NCBI GenBank assembly: GCA_002887195.1
Contig: PJAB01001170.1
Span: 1 to 16,647, forward strand
Source: Chrysochromulina parva
Lineage: Eukaryota > Haptophyta > Prymnesiales > Chrysochromulinaceae
Length of the DNA: 16,647 nt
Reading direction: 5' to 3'
Below the pieces are notes generated by a model that saw only the letters and a list, made by a program, of their open reading frames with translations, was not told the DNA's origin and made no database searches. The translations under genes and the position numbers were made by a program. Of the stretch, positions 7,247 through 14,102 are shown one piece after another (the stretch's first letter is position 1; each line of letters begins with the position of its first letter).

Positions 7247-8380
7247 GCTGCAACAGCTTCGGCGGCGGCGCCGTTCATGCCGCCGCCGAGTGGGAGCGCT
7301 CAGGACGGCGCCTCGTCGTCGGAGCGCTTTCGGATTCCGAAGGCTAAGGGCACGAGGCCGCAGGAACCGCCCACGATGGCGCTTCCGTCTGCTCGGTCGA
7401 CGAAGGGGATGGCCACGACGCTGCCCGGCACGGCGCTGCCCGGTACGGCGCTGTCCACGATGCCGCCCACAACTACAACCACGACGGCAGGGCTGCAACC
7501 GACGCAGCTGACGAAACCGTCGCAGCTGACGAATCCGTCGCAGCTGACGAAACCGTCGCAGCTGACGAAACCTTTATCATGCACCGCGTCGTGCACGGCA
7601 CTGTCCAGTGCCGCCACGGAGCCGACGAGCAAGCAGTCGACAGCGCGGCCAGCTGCGCGACCGGCACGGGATCCCACAGCATCGACGTCAAGCAAGGATC
7701 CCACAGCCTCGGCGGCAAGCAAGGATCCCACAGCCAGGAATCCCACAGCATTGGGGGCAAGCAAGGATCCCACAGCATTGGGGGCAAGCAAGGATCCCAA
7801 AGCATTGGCGGCAAGCAGGGATGCGGCCGCCAGGGCGGCGATGAGGGATCTGTATGCGCTGTACGCGTCCTCCTCCGACTCAGAGGCGGACGAGGCGGCG
7901 GAGGAGAGCGGCTCGCTGTCGAAGAATGGCCTGACGACGACGACGACGACGACGCAGCGCGCGGCGCTCGAGGCGGCGCTCGCGGAGGCGGAGGCCGTGC
8001 CCAATACGGCGTCGGGAGTGGTTTCGCACGAGAGCGACGATGTGCTCGCGGCGGCGCTGGGGTCGATGTCACTCAGCGTGCGTGGTGCGGCGGTAGCGGC
8101 GGTAGCGGCGTCTGCGACAGCGAGAGCGACGGCATCCGAGGCGGAGCCAGCCCCGGCACCCGTAGCGCCGGCCCCTGCATCACGGCCACCTCTCCGCGCC
8201 ATGGACTCCGCCGCCACTAACGCAAGGCAAGGAGAGCGCATGGGAGAGCGTCCGCGATCCGCCGAAGGAGCTCTGGCCACCGGCCGTAACGGTATCGTAA
8301 CGAAGGGCCTGACAAAGGGTCTTGGGCCGCCGGCGGTGGCGCGAGCGTCCTCCGCTCCGGCGGTGATTGTGTACGAGTAG
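5658..8380 (+). CDS. SF2 DECH-box helicase, COG1061/Irc3-like, with zinc ribbon; two exons
   Basis: Exons 5658-6462 and 6570-8380 give 871 residues. Exon 1 carries the first RecA-like domain: LRDYQ Q-motif-like entry (about 44), Walker A PTGGGKT (71-77), DECH (168-171) and LTATPFR (194-200). Exon 2 carries the second: FCSSVASS (motif IV-like), the VLSEGFDEP motif V region, and QQLGRGLRSAPNKSRCVVLD (motif VI, about 383-402). After a glycine run comes a four-cysteine zinc ribbon, CTCGC ... CPGC (about 459-476). This order, including the cysteine knuckle after motif VI, matches bacterial/phage COG1061 helicases and the mitochondrial Irc3 group of DNA helicases. The remaining 390 residues are low complexity. 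ATG 5658 has strong context (AAGATGG); an in-frame ATG at 5580 would add a basic, acid-poor leader that could be a mitochondrial presequence. ATP-driven duplex unwinding or remodelling is well supported; the compartment is not known. Confidence 0.88.
6463..6569 (+). other. Predicted 107-nt GT-AG intron with internal minisatellite
   Basis: The donor is CAC|GTAAGA and the acceptor CTCATCAG|GT. Removing 107 nt joins the two helicase halves in frame through a split codon (C+GT), which restores continuity from the ATPase domain to motif IV. If retained, translation would stop at 6498-6500, before the second RecA domain. The 20 nt at 6460-6479 and those at 6567-6586 match at 17 of 20 positions. Confidence 0.88.
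6488..6543 (+). repeat. 11-nt minisatellite inside the helicase intron
   Basis: Five consecutive units of GATGGCCCTCT or a one-base variant occupy nearly the whole middle of the intron. Three units are identical, one has GATGACC and the last has an extra C. Each unit brings TGA at its junction. Confidence 0.9.
7076..7114 (+). repeat. (GGC)n tract encoding a glycine run
   Basis: A thirteen-triplet run, broken once by GGA, sits between helicase motif VI and the zinc ribbon and encodes a flexible glycine linker. It is likely length-variable among strains. Confidence 0.9.
7212..7249 (+). repeat. (GCG)n tract encoding an alanine run
   Basis: An uninterrupted GCG run just after the zinc ribbon, read as alanine in the helicase frame. 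Confidence 0.85.
7499..7572 (+). repeat. 18-nt tandem repeat (QLTKPS units)
   Basis: Four units of CAGCTGACGAAACCGTCG type encode QLTKPS or QLTNPS in the helicase tail. The units are nearly identical, so expansion looks recent. Confidence 0.85.
7668..7822 (+). repeat. 27-nt tandem repeat with GGATCC (KDPTALGAS units)
   Basis: Several units built on AGCAAGGATCCCACAGCATT encode KDPTALGAS and relatives in the helicase frame, with the first three copies more diverged and the last three nearly identical. The plus frame starting at 7579 reads the same units as GSHSIGGKQ, which explains the long overlapping open frame there. Confidence 0.85.
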
Positions 8381-8588
8381 CACGACAGGATTTATGATAC
8401 AATTCGTACTAACGTCCCAGTAGGGACCCCTAGTATCCGAGGCCAACCGGAGCCCGCGTGTGCCGCACTGGTGTCGCGATGGGCTTCCGCGATGCCGGCG
8501 CACTGGTCGTGCGTGAGTGCTGGGAGACCACCACAAGTACATGCCCCATGCCGCACGCCGCATGCACAACCGGGAAGAGCCGACTCGT
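8381..8588. other. Spacer between convergent helicase and MGCC genes
   Basis: These 208 bp hold both 3' ends. No gene is seen. It may contain an extra minus-strand exon of the MGCC gene: a donor-like AAG|GTAAAC occurs at its stop codon and an acceptor-like CACGACCAG lies about 80 nt further on, followed by a short open stretch to a TAG at 8430-8432. Confidence 0.4.
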
Positions 8589-9032
8589 TTACCTTGCGTG
8601 CATCGATTTGATGGCCTCCAGCCGCGAGGACTCCATTCGGTTGCCCTTTTCGAGCACCAGCACGTCTCCCACGTGCAGCGTGCGGCCCATGTGCGCGTCA
8701 ATCTCCAGATCAAGCCGGACCGTGTCGCCTTCCAGTGTGAAGAGGTTTAGACGTTGCGGTGATCCAAGGAGCTTGCCCTTGTCGAGCCGCAAACCAGCCT
8801 GCCCCGCCGCGCTGACAATCAGCGCTTCGACGGGCTTGTCCACATTGAAGTACATCCACACTGATCGCGCATTAGTTTCCTCCGGGTAGACGATGCCAAA
8901 GACCACCCGCTTTGCAGGCGGAATGTTCTCGTCCCCGATGGGCTTCGACTGCTTGTTGCTGAAGGCCAGCGTGTTGATCGGTTGAGCGGACGCGTTGCTG
9001 CCTCCTTCCTCGGAGGACTGACAGCAACCCAT
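8589..9032 (-). CDS. Small lipid-anchored (MGCC) protein, probable ubiquitin-like fold
   Basis: A 147-residue protein. It starts MGCCQSSEE: glycine at position 2 followed by two cysteines and Ser at 6-7 fits N-myristoylation plus palmitoylation, so a membrane location is likely. Residues about 8-40 are polar and disordered-looking. Residues about 56-132 (VWMYFNVDKPVEALIVSAAGQ ... LNLFTLEGDTVRLDLEI ... RTLHVGDVLVLEKG) have the strand-strand-helix-strand pattern and closing 'L.VGDVLVLE' typical of ubiquitin-like beta-grasp domains; this fold call is inference. No diglycine end is present, so it is not a conjugated modifier. The stop directly overlaps a donor-like AAGGTAAAC, so the true end could be spliced to a different tail. 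It lies 118 bp downstream of the TFIIIC gene on the same strand. The function is not known. Confidence 0.8.
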   Translation of the reverse strand: MGCCQSSEEGGSNASAQPINTLAFSNKQSKPIGDENIPPAKRVVFGIVYPEETNARSVWMYFNVDKPVEALIVSAAGQAGLRLDKGKLLGSPQRLNLFTLEGDTVRLDLEIDAHMGRTLHVGDVLVLEKGNRMESSRLEAIKSMHAR

Positions 9033-9150
9033 TGTGCTCTTTTCTCGAGCTCTTTCTCGAGCCCATTTATGTCAAGTTTACTACAAGTTTACACGCGCCG
9101 TTACGGGCACATTGTTTCTCCGCCACGCACGTTTCACGCGTCTAGTGGGC
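9033..9150 (-). promoter_or_regulatory. Upstream region of the MGCC gene with paired direct repeats
   Basis: Within 118 bp there are two copies of TTTCTCGAGC (9041-9050 and 9053-9062, 12 nt apart) and two of CAAGTTTAC (9073-9081 and 9084-9092, 11 nt apart). Pairs about one helical turn apart just upstream of an ATG could be factor-binding sites. Confidence 0.35.
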
Positions 9151-11622
9151 TCAACCCGTGCGGAAAATGAGCCCCTCCTCCTCTTCCTCCTCGTCCTCCT
9201 CCTCTCCCTCGTCCTCTTCAACTTCGGCCTCCTCCGCATCCTCTCCGTCATCCTCGCCCACCTCGTCCTCGTCCTCCTCGCCGTCCTCCTCGCCGTCGTT
9301 TCTCACGCCTGCGCCCACTCCAGCCATTGCCACCTCCTCCTCGCCCCCCTCCTCACCCTCCTCGCCCTCCTCGCCCTCCACGTCCTCCTCCTCCTCGCCC
9401 TCCTCCTCCTCGCGTCCTCGCTTCGCCCCTCTCTGACCCAAGCCCGCCTCGTCTGCGCCCAACATGGCGCCCACGCCCACGAGCACGCGCTCCGCGCCAA
9501 CGTGTCCAGCGGCGAGGTCCTCTTCCTCCTCCATGTCGTCCTCCATGTCGTGAACGTCGTCCCCAAAGATTCCAAACGCCAACGGCGCCGCCGCCGCCAC
9601 GCCTTCCACTAGATCATCCGAGGCTGCCGAGATGCCTTCCACAAGGCCATCCGAGGCCGCCGAGATGCCGTCCACAGCCCCCACCGCTGGGAGCCCTCCA
9701 GCCGTTGCCGCCAGGCTGCCTCCTGCCGCCTCAACCGGCAACCGCAGCGCGCCTCGGCCCAAATGAGCATGCATTCGGCTCTCCATAGCGGCGGGTGGCG
9801 GCACGGCAGCCGTGGTACCCTTCACAGCTACACTCGAGGCCCGCGCCGTGCCGGGCGCGATGCCCACGACGGCGCTGGGCGTGTAGGCAGCGGCGGCGGC
9901 GGAGGAGGTGGGCGGAGGTGCTGAGTGCTGCAACAGGGCCCGCGAGGTCGGCTGACCAAGCGCGTGGGTCGACGCGGCCGTGGGATCGCTCTGGGCCTTG
10001 GCTAGGGTTTGGAGGGATTGCTTGAGGAGCCGGCGGAGGTTCTCGATCGTTGATTGCGAGTACCATCCGAATTTCTCATGAGGGCGCGCCGGACCACTGC
10101 CGCTGCCACCGCAGCTGCCGCCACCGCTGCCGCCACCGCTGCCGCCGGCGGGCTGCGGCGGCAGAGCAAACTCCGGTGCAATCTCCTCGTGGACCAGCTG
10201 CACGAGCTCGTCTCCTTTGAAGTCGCACATCTGGAAGTACACGTGGCGCTGTGTCGGCAGATTCTGATCTCCCGGCACCTGGCCGCGTGCCCACGACGGC
10301 GCCTCCCCCTCGTCCCCCTCGTCTTCAGATGCGCCGCCTCCCTCGGGCGCCGTCGCGGGCACATCGCCGGTCGCACCTCGGCCGTCGGCTGCGCTGCTGC
10401 TGCTGCCGCCGCCGCTACCCGCGCACTCAGCTGCGCCGCCGCCCACGCCGCCGCCGCCCGCGCCGCCGCCGCCGCCGCCGCCGCCCCCTCCCCCGCCGGC
10501 GCCGCCATTGCCAGCCGCCTGGGAGCCTCGGCTGGCGACCGCTTGGCGAAGGCGCGCGGGAGCACCGATCCTCGAGCGCTCGCTTTTACGTGGCACGAGT
10601 TCGTCAAACTCGGAGGGCAGGCGCATGTCGAGCACCTGGTAGATCCGCGCGTCGGGCGAGGCGCGTGGGTCGTATCCAAAGGCGATCCAGCACATGCGCC
10701 ACGGGCCCGAGGCAAAATAGTACGCGAGTTGGGGTAGCCGGAAGCGGAGACGCTCCTCCGTCAGGTAGAGTGCGCTGGGCAGCGAGGCCCGTAGGGCCTG
10801 GCGCGACCAGATGGGGCGCAGGGCGAACTTGGCCTTCATCGCCACAAAGAGCTCATCGTGCGGGTCGATCGTCCTGGCAATCGCCTCCGGCGGAGCGAGG
10901 GGCGTCGGGTCCGTACCAAACTCGACACGCTGTCCAAAGTGCATCGGCACCGCACGGCCCGCCTGCGCGCGCCGACGGCGCGGCGGGATCGGGCCGCCTG
11001 CGCCCGCAGCGCGCGTGCTCGCCGCCTTGGCGTGCGGCGCGCTCGTCACGGCGCTAGAGGCCTCGGGCGCGCCTTGCGTACCCACACGAACGTTCGCCCG
11101 TTGGCTGCGCGGAAGGTACTCGAGCGGCGTGTCGTACATCGAGAAGAGCGCGGGCGGGATACGCAGCGCGTGGGCCTCGAGCGGGCGCAGGCTCTCGACG
11201 AGGTCAAAGGGCTCGTTGGCCGCGCGCGGGCTCACGTCGAGCGCGGCGCGCACCGCGCCGTCGCTCACGTACTGGTAGTCCGCCAGCCCTTCGAAGCGGT
11301 AGCTCGACGCGACGGTGCCGATCACCTCGGCGGTGATCGCCTCGCCAGCGGTCGTGGAGCCCGGCCGGCGCGTCACCTTGAGGAGGAAGCCCGGCGTCGG
11401 CGCGAGCACGCCAAAGAGCGGGTGCGAGAGCGGGTCGTCAGGCCGCAGGAAGCACTCCATGCAGTCGCTGTTGGAGGCGCTCGCCCGCGCGATCGCGGGC
11501 AGCCCGCCGAGCATGCGCATTCCGCGCTCGGCGTTGACGACGTAGCAAGGGTGCTCGACCGCGAGCAGTGGGCGCGATGGCACGCGCAGCCGCACGGCGC
11601 CGTCCTCGACCGGGGTAGCCAT
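9151..11622 (-). CDS. GTF3C5: Transcription factor IIIC subunit 5 (tau95 homologue)
   Basis: An 823-residue protein starting MATPVEDGAVRLRV; the frame is open to 11826, but this ATG lies just before the first conserved strand. Residues about 17-125 match the tau95 triple-barrel dimerisation part (LAVEHPCYVVN, ECFLRPDDPLSHPLFG, GTVASSYRFEGLADYQYV). Residues about 151-171 give the IPPALFSMYDTPLEYLPRS segment. Residues about 257-335 are the DNA-binding domain, with the hallmark ALRPIWSRQAL, FRLPQLAYYFASGPWRMCWI and FGYDPRASPDARIYQVLD. YFQMCDFKGDELVQLVHEE follows after a Gly-rich insertion. The C-terminus is strongly acidic (about 90 residues), as in yeast and human homologues. TFIIIC binds tRNA-gene A and B boxes for RNA polymerase III, and this subunit contacts the A-box side. 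The Gly and Ser/Ala linkers make it longer than human GTF3C5 (about 520 residues). Confidence 0.93.
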   Translation of the reverse strand: MATPVEDGAVRLRVPSRPLLAVEHPCYVVNAERGMRMLGGLPAIARASASNSDCMECFLRPDDPLSHPLFGVLAPTPGFLLKVTRRPGSTTAGEAITAEVIGTVASSYRFEGLADYQYVSDGAVRAALDVSPRAANEPFDLVESLRPLEAHALRIPPALFSMYDTPLEYLPRSQRANVRVGTQGAPEASSAVTSAPHAKAASTRAAGAGGPIPPRRRRAQAGRAVPMHFGQRVEFGTDPTPLAPPEAIARTIDPHDELFVAMKAKFALRPIWSRQALRASLPSALYLTEERLRFRLPQLAYYFASGPWRMCWIAFGYDPRASPDARIYQVLDMRLPSEFDELVPRKSERSRIGAPARLRQAVASRGSQAAGNGGAGGGGGGGGGGGGAGGGGVGGGAAECAGSGGGSSSSAADGRGATGDVPATAPEGGGASEDEGDEGEAPSWARGQVPGDQNLPTQRHVYFQMCDFKGDELVQLVHEEIAPEFALPPQPAGGSGGGSGGGSCGGSGSGPARPHEKFGWYSQSTIENLRRLLKQSLQTLAKAQSDPTAASTHALGQPTSRALLQHSAPPPTSSAAAAAYTPSAVVGIAPGTARASSVAVKGTTAAVPPPAAMESRMHAHLGRGALRLPVEAAGGSLAATAGGLPAVGAVDGISAASDGLVEGISAASDDLVEGVAAAAPLAFGIFGDDVHDMEDDMEEEEDLAAGHVGAERVLVGVGAMLGADEAGLGQRGAKRGREEEEGEEEEDVEGEEGEEGEEGGEEEVAMAGVGAGVRNDGEEDGEEDEDEVGEDDGEDAEEAEVEEDEGEEEDEEEEEEGLIFRTG
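9181..9425 (-). repeat. CTC/CTT-rich tract encoding the acidic tail
   Basis: On the plus strand this is an almost uninterrupted pyrimidine-rich array of CCTC/CGTC words; on the minus strand it encodes Glu/Asp runs of the TFIIIC subunit. It produces misleading Ser-rich and Leu-rich open frames on the plus strand. Confidence 0.8.
9598..9680 (-). repeat. 33-nt repeat (VEGISAASDGL units)
   Basis: Three copies spaced exactly 33 nt (shared word at 9601, 9634 and 9667) encode VEGISAASD(G/D)L and a shortened third copy VEGV in the TFIIIC subunit. Confidence 0.8.
10437..10503 (-). repeat. (GGC)n tract encoding a glycine linker
   Basis: A run of CCG/CCC triplets on the plus strand reads as a glycine run on the coding strand, inserted between the tau95 DNA-binding domain and the downstream conserved YFQMCDFKG segment. 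Confidence 0.9.
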
Positions 11623-11915
11623 TACGGCGTGGTAGAAAGGGCCTGTTAATTCACACCGGCTCGCAGGAGGGGCGTGGACCTCCAGGTGTATAGGTGTGGG
11701 ACGAGCATCATCGTGTGTGAAGTGGGGGGTTCGAAGCAGGAGCTCGGCTCCACCCACGCAGGGTCTACATTGCGCGCCGTTTCGGCCATCGCGCGCATCG
11801 GGATTGCGGAATGTTCCAAGTAGCAAATTGGGTCTGATATTCCAACGGGCCTAACGCCTACGACACGCCGACGACTGACATAGTCCACTTGATCTCCACT
11901 CGACCCAGCACTCAC
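11623..11915. other. Spacer upstream of the TFIIIC gene
   Basis: These 293 bp lie between the stop of the plastid-like gene and the preferred TFIIIC ATG, both on the minus strand. The TFIIIC frame stays open to 11826, so an earlier start is formally possible, but the added residues have no conserved look. A TTAACAG|GCCC acceptor-like site 26 nt before the ATG would allow a 5' UTR intron. Confidence 0.4.
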
Positions 11916-12836
11916 TTACTTCTTCTTCTTGCTCCCGCCCTTTTTCGCCTTGCCCTTTGCCGGCGTCCGTGCGCCGACAGCACCGTCCAGAGGCGCACCC
12001 GCCGGCGCCACCTCCGCTGCGGGTGCTGGCACATCCATCGTGGTCGGCGCCGGAGGCCTAGGCGCCACCGGCGGCAGCACGCCCGCGTCCTCGAGCTGCG
12101 CATTCAGACTGATCGCCTGCGCCTTCCCGAGCGCATTCGCTTCCTCTAGGAAAGCTCGTGCGCCTGCGAACAGCCCTCCACTGTCCGCGCCGGTGACCGT
12201 CGCCGGCTCCTCGGCTGGAGGGGCTGCGGCCGGGACGCGCGGCGCCGCCGAGGGCGCGGCCGCCTTCGGGCGGGCAGGTGCGCTCCGTGGCTGCGCTCCG
12301 AAACCACCTGCGCCGGGCATGGCGCCACCCGGCACGAGGACCTTCTTGGCGCGTCGCTGGAGGCGGTTGGCTCCCTCGGTGGCGCCTCCAGTGCGCCGGC
12401 GCTTCACCTCCTCCCAGATGCGCGCGATGTTATCGCGCTTCGTCTTCTGCTCCTGCTGCCACGCCCACGCCGAGGTGCCGCCGACCAGCACGTCAACCAC
12501 GAGAGTCACGACCGGGCTGCCAAAGAGCATGACGTCTCCGAATTCGTACTGGCCGCTGAGCGTGGCAATCGCTGCGCCGGCCGTGGCAGCACTCACAGTG
12601 ACGCCCACTGCGGCCGTGGCGAGCCTGTACTTGCGATTTGGAGTCGCATTGTCCTCCGCCTGGATCACCTCGGGTGGCGCAGGGTCGTCATCGCTGGCAA
12701 GCCGCACGATGCCCGACCGAGCAGGAGCGTGCGTTGCAGCATGTGCGTGCACGTGCGCTGGCACTGTGCGCGGCAGCGACAGAAGGAGCGATTGCGTCGA
12801 GGCGAAGAAGAAGCCAAGGAAAGTGAGCACCCTCAT
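11916..12836 (-). CDS. Two-helix membrane protein, possibly plastid-targeted
   Basis: A 306-residue protein of unknown family. Residues 1-20 (MRVLTFLGFFFASTQSLLLS) look like a signal peptide. Residues about 21-46 are rich in Ala, His, Arg and poor in acids, as in a transit peptide, so a bipartite leader for a secondary plastid is plausible, although the usual Phe after the cleavage site is missing. Two hydrophobic segments follow (about 71-92, ATAAVGVTVSAATAGAAIAT, and about 104-126, LFGSPVVTLVVDVLVGGTSA). Next is a charged helix (QQEQKTKRDNIARIWEEVKRR), then a Pro/Ala-rich spacer. A second helix-like block (FLEEANALGKAQAISLNAQL) precedes a lysine-rich end (KGKAKKGGSKKKK). An envelope or thylakoid assembly factor is one guess, a secretory-pathway protein another. 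It is divergent from the Sec14-like gene, 95 bp away. Confidence 0.75.
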   Translation of the reverse strand: MRVLTFLGFFFASTQSLLLSLPRTVPAHVHAHAATHAPARSGIVRLASDDDPAPPEVIQAEDNATPNRKYRLATAAVGVTVSAATAGAAIATLSGQYEFGDVMLFGSPVVTLVVDVLVGGTSAWAWQQEQKTKRDNIARIWEEVKRRRTGGATEGANRLQRRAKKVLVPGGAMPGAGGFGAQPRSAPARPKAAAPSAAPRVPAAAPPAEEPATVTGADSGGLFAGARAFLEEANALGKAQAISLNAQLEDAGVLPPVAPRPPAPTTMDVPAPAAEVAPAGAPLDGAVGARTPAKGKAKKGGSKKKK

Positions 12837-12931
12837 CTTGCCGCGAGATATTTTCGCAACACGTCAAGCGATGGGCCGCAGTCCTTCTGCCCCCGAGGTA
12901 GGCATGATTGTGGGACTGGATTTTGTTGAAC
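12837..12931. promoter_or_regulatory. Compact divergent promoter
   Basis: Only 95 bp separate two ATGs pointing in opposite directions. Both 5' UTRs and both promoters must share this stretch unless the transcripts overlap. The less GC-rich word GAGATATTTTCGCAAC lies near its left end. Confidence 0.4.
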
Positions 12932-13945
12932 ATGGAATCTAAGATTCCGCATCCGCCGCCCGCGATGGTGCACGATCTGACTTTTGCCGCGCCTCCGCCG
13001 CCGCCGCCGCCCCTCGCGATGGATTCGGTGTTCAGGATGGCGCCGTCGACGCCGGCAGTCCTGCGCGTCGAGCCGCAAAGGGCACCTGCGGGCGCGTTCA
13101 CTGAGGACGAGCAGGCGGCCGTCGATGCGCTAAGAAACAAGATTGAGGCAACGATAGATCAGACGGGCGATGATGGCATGGCCACGTGGAGCGAGGCAGC
13201 GCGAGCGGAAGCGATGGCGCACCTGGATGACTTTACGATCCAACGCTTCATCGTGGCTCGGCCCGCCAGTCTCGATGCTGCCGAACTGATGTTTCGGAAC
13301 GCGATGCACTGGCGGGTGAGCAAGGGCATCAACAAAATATTTGTGGAGCTGCACCCGCTTGCCACGCCGAGCGCCAAGCATGCCGCTGCTCGTGCGTATA
13401 GCACAGGTGGCTTAGGCGGCCTCGACAAGGCAGGAATTCCCTACTTTGTGATGCGCATCGGCCGTGCAGACCTGGCTGGCTTCTCACGGCAACCTCGGCT
13501 GATGGAGCTGATGATGGATTCAGCGGCAGCTAACCTGGAAGGCATTTTCAGGACGGTGCGAGTCTGCTCAGCCCTCGCCGGCAGTTTCGTCAAATGCCTA
13601 CTGATCCTCGACATGGCGGGGCTCTCGTTCTCCACCATCCGGCACATCGGCACCATCAAGAGCCTGATCGCGTTTGGGCCCGAGTATTTCCCCGAGGGGG
13701 TGTCCAAGGTATTGATCGTGAACGCGCCGCGGCTCTTTGCGGGCGCGTGGTCGTTGGTATCGCCGCTGCTCCCCCAACGCAGCCGCGACAAGGTGAGCAT
13801 CTGGAGCTCCAGCCAGTCGCTCACGGCCATGCTTGAGCGCGTCGACCGCGCCGAGCTGCCCGTGTTTCTCGGCGGAGGGCAGCCGGAGGAGCGATGCCTC
13901 GTGGCTCGCGCGGAGCCCGTCCCATCGGAAGAGGTCCTGTTTTAG
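12932..13945 (+). CDS. CRAL-TRIO (Sec14-like) lipid-transfer protein
   Basis: A 337-residue protein. ATG 12932 (AACATGG) is the first ATG in the frame. The N-terminus has a proline run (residues 8-10 and 21-27) and is not a clear targeting signal. Residues about 57-135 form the CRAL-TRIO N-terminal helical region, with DDFTIQRFIVAR (99-110) as in Sec14 'LLRFLRAR'. Residues about 155-313 are the lipid-binding domain: GIPYFVMRIGRADL, the strand CLLILDMAGLS, and the diagnostic YFPEGVSKVLIVNAPRLF and AWSLVSPLLPQRSRDKVSI segments, closed by LPVFLGG. The length is close to that of classical Sec14 (about 300). Such proteins carry phosphatidylinositol, phosphatidylcholine or other hydrophobic ligands between membranes; the ligand here cannot be predicted. 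Divergent from the two-helix membrane protein gene; the next gene follows 157 bp downstream in the same direction. Confidence 0.93.
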   Translation: MESKIPHPPPAMVHDLTFAAPPPPPPPLAMDSVFRMAPSTPAVLRVEPQRAPAGAFTEDEQAAVDALRNKIEATIDQTGDDGMATWSEAARAEAMAHLDDFTIQRFIVARPASLDAAELMFRNAMHWRVSKGINKIFVELHPLATPSAKHAAARAYSTGGLGGLDKAGIPYFVMRIGRADLAGFSRQPRLMELMMDSAAANLEGIFRTVRVCSALAGSFVKCLLILDMAGLSFSTIRHIGTIKSLIAFGPEYFPEGVSKVLIVNAPRLFAGAWSLVSPLLPQRSRDKVSIWSSSQSLTAMLERVDRAELPVFLGGGQPEERCLVARAEPVPSEEVLF

Positions 13946-14102
13946 ACGTCCTGAAATTAGGATTCGACCGTTCCCTTCGGTTCAGCCGTTTCATATGCGC
14001 GCAGGACGCTGTCGATACCGGTAAAAAGACACCGGGGGGAGCCGGGACACACACGGGACACCGGTACGCGCGGAATCCGACAAGCCTCAAATCGGCTTCA
14101 CC

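Noticed and set aside
7300..8280. Minus-strand frame of 326 codons opposite the helicase tail
   Set aside because: It is kept open by in-frame repeats of the plus-strand gene and has no recognisable domain.
10251..11649. Several plus-strand Arg-rich frames opposite the TFIIIC gene
   Set aside because: They overlap well-conserved tau95 blocks on the minus strand and have the arginine-rich look of GC-rich antisense.
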